9,491 bases of DNA from DAOVRL01 sp964459805 (GTDB lineage Bacteria; Planctomycetota; Phycisphaerae; Sedimentisphaerales; Anaerobacaceae). A program made the translations under genes and the position numbers. Numbering within the stretch: the first letter of the stretch is position 1; the number at the start of each line of letters is the position of its first letter. The notes below the pieces were generated by a model that saw only the letters and a list, made by a program, of their open reading frames with translations, had not been told where the DNA came from and made no database searches. Shown here in pieces: positions 6,197 to 9,491 of this stretch. Where the stretch lies: positions 1 through 9,491 of the forward strand of contig CAYWOD010000135.1 of NCBI GenBank assembly GCA_964459805.1. The letters are read 5' to 3'.

Positions 6197-7153
6197 ATGT
6201 CGGGAGATACTAACCGCCGCGGTTTTTTGAAGAAATCCATCATTGCATCCACGGGTGCCGCCCTGGGTTTGAGCTTTGAAGAGAAGGCCCTGTTGGCACA
6301 GGCTGGGAAAGAGCCCGCCGCGGCACCAAGCGGTGCGGTCAAGGGCCTGCCGACCGGAAAGATTGGCAACATCACGATAAGCAGGATGTTTGCCGGCGGC
6401 AATCTGATCAGCGGCTTTGCGCACAGCAGGGATTTGATTTATGTCTCCTCTTTGCTCAGGAACTACTTCACCGACGAGAAGGTGATTGAGACCTTCGAGA
6501 TATGCGAAGAGATGGGGATAAACAGCGCCATTTTGAGGCTCGACGACCACTGTATCAGGATTATCGACAAGTACTGGAACAATCGGGGCGGCAAGCTGCA
6601 GTGGATTGCCCAGGTCAAGATGAAGACAGACGATGCGACCTCCGAGGCCAAAAGGGCCATCGATAGTGGGGCCATCGGGGTATATGTGCACGGCGGAGTT
6701 GCGGACAAATTCGTCGAGGGCGGACGCGTGGACCTGCTCGGAAAGGCCGTCGATTTTATCAAGAAGAACGGGGCCATCGCGGGCGTCGGGGCCCACAGCG
6801 TCGAAGTGCCTATGGCGTGTGAAAAGGCCGGGATAGGCGTCGATTTCTATATGAAGACTCTGCACAGCCACAACTACTGGTCCGCCAACCGGCAGCCGGA
6901 GAATGATAATATCTGGTCGAAGACGCCGGAGAAGACCATCGAGTTTATGAAGAACGTCAAGAAGCCCTGGATCGCCTACAAGGTCATGGCCGCAGGCGCC
7001 ATCCATCCGAAAGAGGCTTTCAAATTTGCCTACGAAGGCGGGGCCGATTTTATCTGCGCCGGAATGTTCGACTTCCAGGTAAGAGAAGATGTGATCATCG
7101 CAAAAAATATATTAGCCGGCAAAATCAACCGCCAACGCCCCTGGTGCGCATAA
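6197..7153 (+). CDS. Tat-signal TIM-barrel-like protein of unknown function
   Basis: The 318-residue product starts with a twin-arginine signal: RRGFLKK at 7-13, a hydrophobic stretch SIIASTGAALGLSF at 14-27 and a likely cleavage site after AQA (34-36). It should therefore be folded in the cytoplasm, probably with a cofactor, and exported. The mature part alternates strands and helices as in a TIM barrel, for example CEEMGINSAILRL, GAIGVYVHGG, GAIAGVGAHS and PWIAYKVMAAGAI. It ends with the block GADFICAGMFDFQVREDV. It resembles proteins loosely labelled aldo/keto reductase-like in planctomycetes, but I do not see the Asp-Tyr-Lys-His tetrad, so no activity is assigned. The start is firm: AGGAG lies 6 nt before the ATG. 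It has its own promoter and appears monocistronic. Catalytic residues cannot be named from the sequence alone. Confidence 0.85.
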   Translation: MSGDTNRRGFLKKSIIASTGAALGLSFEEKALLAQAGKEPAAAPSGAVKGLPTGKIGNITISRMFAGGNLISGFAHSRDLIYVSSLLRNYFTDEKVIETFEICEEMGINSAILRLDDHCIRIIDKYWNNRGGKLQWIAQVKMKTDDATSEAKRAIDSGAIGVYVHGGVADKFVEGGRVDLLGKAVDFIKKNGAIAGVGAHSVEVPMACEKAGIGVDFYMKTLHSHNYWSANRQPENDNIWSKTPEKTIEFMKNVKKPWIAYKVMAAGAIHPKEAFKFAYEGGADFICAGMFDFQVREDVIIAKNILAGKINRQRPWCA

Positions 7154-7263
7154 CCCAATCCACAACCTATGACAATACCTCATCACCGCGCAAAGAAAAA
7201 AACACCGGACGCCTTTAATTGTCCCCAGTTTCTCCCAGCGTCAACCTACTGCAGCCTGCCCCC

Positions 7264-7845
7264 TTATCTCAGTGTCAAAACGTTCCACATAAAGGGTTCA
7301 CGGTACAGTTGCGCCACAGTGTCGTCCAGAATCATACTATATTCCATGATCCGGGCATCCTGTTCACATTCGTGCTCTTGAACGAGACGCTGGGCCCACG
7401 ATTTGTTAAGCACCACAGCCGAGGCGCACCGGCAGTCAAATCGCAGGCTTTCACATTGAACACGCCACTCTCGCTCCCAAGTGAAATCCACCTCGGGAGG
7501 TTCATGTCGCATGTGTCTCCACTTATGACAATCCGCCAGCGGTTCAGATTCAACATCCGGTTCGTAAATCACATCACGGCCACCCAAATCGAAGAGCCAC
7601 TGTTTGTGGACCATGATTCCGAACGGAGAGTAACGAGAGTAGTATTCAGGGTTTACGACCCCGTTCGTGAGTGCTGACAAGGGTGCCTCCGAAAAGCATA
7701 CGCACGGATAGCCTCCCTTGATAAGCCGACCACTCCCGAGGACAGTTTGTTCTCTCAGAATCTTCTCGAGACGCCTGAAGGCATCTTCATCGTAGTCTCC
7801 CTTAGTGAAATGAATGAGAAAATTCGATATGTCCGTTCGACTCAC
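7264..7845 (-). CDS. conserved protein of unknown function, possible abortive-infection/ART-like
   Basis: The 193-residue soluble product begins MSRTDISNFLIHFTKG. Its striking blocks are IHFT (11-14), GGYPCVCFSEAPL (44-56), RYSPFGIMV (71-79), GGRDVIYEPD (88-97), WRHMRHEPP (109-117) and DFTWEREWRV (120-129). I associate this layout (an early HFT, a CFSEAPL block, a late EREWR) with conserved hypothetical proteins distantly like AbiGi/DUF2971. Some of these may adopt an ADP-ribosyltransferase-like fold with His and Glu at similar positions. That is inference. The start is a GTG with a weak SD. A 7-codon ATG frame just upstream ends overlapping the GTG, hinting at coupling. It is divergent from a nuclease gene about 208 bp away, and both are more AT-rich than the genes to the left, as expected of transferred defence genes. 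Confidence 0.7.
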   Translation of the reverse strand: MSRTDISNFLIHFTKGDYDEDAFRRLEKILREQTVLGSGRLIKGGYPCVCFSEAPLSALTNGVVNPEYYSRYSPFGIMVHKQWLFDLGGRDVIYEPDVESEPLADCHKWRHMRHEPPEVDFTWEREWRVQCESLRFDCRCASAVVLNKSWAQRLVQEHECEQDARIMEYSMILDDTVAQLYREPFMWNVLTLR

Positions 7846-7976
7846 AGTATTCTTAACACTCTCATGCGCTTATCTCTGAAAAACGAGGGACAGCGGGGCT
7901 CTTGAAAAACCCCTTGATTCCCGATAAGATATTATACATCAAATAACCAACACACACCAAAATCTCAAGAAGAATA

Positions 7977-8005
7977 TTGACACAAGTAATGTGATGTGCT
8001 ACAAA
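7977..8005 (+). promoter_or_regulatory. promoter of the HsdR-N-like nuclease gene
   Basis: A perfect TTGACA (7977-7982) is followed after 17 bp by TACAAA (8000-8005), directly preceded by TGC as in an extended -10. Transcription would start near 8012. Starts at GTG 7991 or ATG 7994 would then lie upstream of the transcript, which supports the ATG at 8054 as the real start. Confidence 0.6.
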
Positions 8006-8053
8006 GCTCGGAGCGATTGGTGTTTATTCTTCAAAAGATTCGGGAGCCAAAGA

Positions 8054-8821
8054 ATGAAAGCGTTGATTTCCTGCATAGAAAAGCTAAGAGTCAAGTTGGA
8101 AAGACACCGAAAAGCCGACCTTAAGGAATATCCAACGCGGACCATCTTCGTGGACCCGTTGTTGCACGCATTAGGTTGGGATGTTCGAGACCCAGAGGAA
8201 GTTGAGCTTGAGTATCCGACAATTGACGGAAAAGCTGTTGACTACGCACCCAAAATAAACCGAAAACCAGTTCTATTCGTAGAAGCCAAGCAGCTGAATG
8301 ACCCACTTACTGATGTTAAATCGATAACTCAAGTAGTCGGTTACGCTGCTAATGCTGGTGTTGAATGGTGCATCCTCACTAATGGTCTCACATACAAAGT
8401 TTATCGTAGCACAGAGAAGGCGCCGGCTCCTGACAAGTTACTCTTTGAGATTTCGTTGGACCCCAAGAACACTGAGGGCATGTTAATCAACCAAGTTGCT
8501 GAACAATTTGCACGTTTTTCGCGAGATGCTATGGCAAAGGGCGTGCTCGACGATATTGGTGAACAAGTCTTCACGACTGGGAAGATACGCAAAGCATTGG
8601 ATAAACTTCTGATGGAACCCCCCAACGCACTAATCAGGCTTATACGCCAATTGCTTAAAGACGATTCTATTAAGCCCACACAGGTGAAAAGTGCTCTTAA
8701 GAGGCTGTGTGGTCAAACATCAGAAATTCAGGTCTATGCCACCTCTAAAGCGGACAAAAGTACAATATCCCAAGGAAAAACGCCGGGCAAAGCCAAAGAA
8801 TACACCGAAGCCATCATATAG
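8054..8821 (+). CDS. HsdR N-terminal-like PD-(D/E)XK nuclease, 5' part of a frameshifted gene
   Basis: The 255-residue product carries a restriction-endonuclease domain of the type I HsdR N-terminal class. FVDPLLHALGWDV is at 32-44, followed by the nuclease core: Asp63 in AVDYA, Glu77-x-Lys79 in FVEAKQL and the Q93-xxx-Y97 motif in ITQVVGYA, all intact. The family cuts DNA, usually as part of phage defence. The ATG is chosen for GGGAG 7 nt upstream and the promoter position. A helical region and a Lys/Ser-rich linker follow (about 150-250). The frame stops at TAG 8819-8821 right after EYTEAII, exactly where homologues continue into a DUF5655 domain. That domain is found intact in the next frame. 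This product is therefore probably truncated, although the nuclease core could still fold. No methylase or specificity subunit is adjacent, so it is not a complete type I system. Confidence 0.8.
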   Translation: MKALISCIEKLRVKLERHRKADLKEYPTRTIFVDPLLHALGWDVRDPEEVELEYPTIDGKAVDYAPKINRKPVLFVEAKQLNDPLTDVKSITQVVGYAANAGVEWCILTNGLTYKVYRSTEKAPAPDKLLFEISLDPKNTEGMLINQVAEQFARFSRDAMAKGVLDDIGEQVFTTGKIRKALDKLLMEPPNALIRLIRQLLKDDSIKPTQVKSALKRLCGQTSEIQVYATSKADKSTISQGKTPGKAKEYTEAII

Positions 8822-9174
8822 GTGACAAACCACAAGAGGTTGTAGAGTTATTTCGGACCGTTGACAGATTTTGCAGAGAACTTGCCCCCGGCAGAGTCCA
8901 GAGAAAATACCGTGCCAAAACTATCAATTACTACCACGGAAGAAGAATCCTTTGTTCCGTTCACCTCTGTACAAGCGTGCTTCGTGTTTGGTTGAAGTTG
9001 AAATATCCTGAATTGGAGAGTCCCCCTGAATACGTCCGTGATGTCTCCCATATTGGCCACTGGGGAGTCGGCGATGTCGAAGTCAGAATCGACAGCCTGG
9101 AGACATTTCAAGACAGTAAGGCTCTGATACAGAAGTCGTTCGACGAAAACACGTCAACACAAACAGATTTCTAA
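8812..9174 (+). pseudogene. DUF5655-like C-terminal domain, 3' part of the frameshifted nuclease gene
   Basis: In the frame offset from the nuclease ORF, an uninterrupted run of about 120 codons reads HHIGDKPQEVVELFRTVDRF at its start. It later contains YVRDVSHIGHWGVGDVEVRI, the hallmark block of DUF5655, and ends at TAA 9172-9174. No start codon with an SD precedes it. The reading continues naturally from the nuclease frame (KEYTEA then HHIGDKP) if one base is added near 8810-8812. Joined, the protein would be about 373 residues, a nuclease-DUF5655 fusion as seen in homologues. The sequence of this half is otherwise undamaged, so the frameshift is recent, an assembly error, or less likely programmed. 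Confidence 0.75.
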
Positions 9175-9425
9175 CAAATCACGCTCACTCACTCTGACCG
9201 GCTACCGTGAGAAATTCAAAACATCCCTCTCTGCTCGTTATCAATAAGCACACCGCCCTTTTGGTCTGGAACTATCATACCCATATATCTTGGGACTGCC
9301 CACGAAATCAAACATAGCCCCACAATCACCCATTTTTCTTCTCCATTCTAATTCGTTCATCGAGTATATCGCCCCTTCGCCCCGTAAACAAGCCCGCCGT
9401 AGGCGCATTTCCATAACCTACCCTT
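9175..9425. other. intergenic stretch with no convincing gene
   Basis: This lies downstream of the broken nuclease gene. The only frame worth recording is a minus-strand GTG frame (9329-9216, 37 residues, starting MIVGLCLISWAVPRYMGM) with GGAGA about 10 nt upstream. It could encode a single membrane segment but has no recognised relatives. No terminator, tRNA or transposon end was recognised. Confidence 0.4.
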
Positions 9426-9427
9426 TT

Positions 9428-9454
9428 CTCTGTGTCCTCTGTGCCCTCTGTGGC
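9428..9454. repeat. three tandem 9-bp repeats
   Basis: CTCTGTGTC, CTCTGTGCC and CTCTGTGGC follow one another without gaps, differing only at positions 8 and 9. They are followed immediately by another tandem array. Similar CTCTGTG-rich phrases recur, from memory, as dispersed intergenic repeats in varied bacterial genomes. Confidence 0.85.
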
Positions 9455-9460
9455 CCCAAG

Positions 9461-9490
9461 AAATCCGCGCAAATCAGCGTAATCCGCGAT
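9461..9490. repeat. tandem 10-bp repeats at the window end
   Basis: Three imperfect 10-bp units, AAATCCGCGC, AAATCAGCGT and AATCCGCGAT, run to the last bases of the window. The array may continue beyond it. No CRISPR-like spacer structure is present. Confidence 0.7.
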
Positions 9491-9491
9491 T

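Noticed and set aside
6080..7006. 308-codon minus-strand frame opposite the Tat protein gene
   Set aside because: The plus strand has a Tat signal, SD and promoter, and the antisense product shows no domain pattern. It is explained by codon bias of the real gene.
7869..7916. GGGG/CCCC stem in the divergent region as a terminator
   Set aside because: It is a 4-bp stem with an 11-nt loop and no U-tract, lying between divergent genes where no terminator is expected.
7991..8053. Upstream GTG/ATG start for the nuclease gene
   Set aside because: These codons lie between the -35 and -10 boxes of the predicted promoter and lack an SD, whereas ATG 8054 has GGGAG at good spacing.

Overview
The window looks like a chromosomal segment of a Planctomycetota-type bacterium (Phycisphaerae/Sedimentisphaerales-like). 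This is an inference from the NifA-type activator, the RRGFLKK twin-arginine protein and the style of intergenic repeats. No rRNA or other phylogenetic marker is present to prove it. Coding density is moderate, and genes are separated by sizeable gaps holding promoters, repeats and gene remnants.

Left part (1-3773): a nitrogen-control module. A NifA-type sigma54-dependent activator (235-1779, minus) is divergent from a type I glutamine synthetase gene, glnA (2361-3773, plus). The roughly 580-bp divergent region carries a sigma70-type promoter for nifA, a canonical GG-N10-GC sigma54 promoter for glnA, and two copies of a 12-bp dyad-like sequence. One copy fills the spacer of the nifA promoter and the other lies upstream of the glnA promoter. 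Together they suggest a shared repressor or co-regulator. GlnA retains the Tyr of the adenylylation loop.

Middle part (3774-7153): glnA is followed by a short decayed piece resembling the C-terminus of a glutamate synthase small subunit (GltD). Next come a membrane acyltransferase-3 family protein with no ATG start and a strong leader hairpin, a flavin reductase-like FMN-binding protein, a composite foldback repeat of about 250 bp, and a Tat-exported TIM-barrel-like protein of unknown function with its own promoter.

Right part (7264-9491): more AT-rich and apparently accessory. A conserved protein of unknown function (minus; HFT and EREWR motifs) is divergent from an HsdR-N-like nuclease (plus). 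The nuclease is separated by what looks like a single-base frameshift from its C-terminal DUF5655-like domain. The pair resembles a small defence islet, partly broken. The last 320 bp hold no convincing gene and end in short tandem repeats.

The clearest points for follow-up are the paired operators at nifA/glnA, the gltD relic beside glnA, and the frameshifted nuclease-DUF5655 gene.
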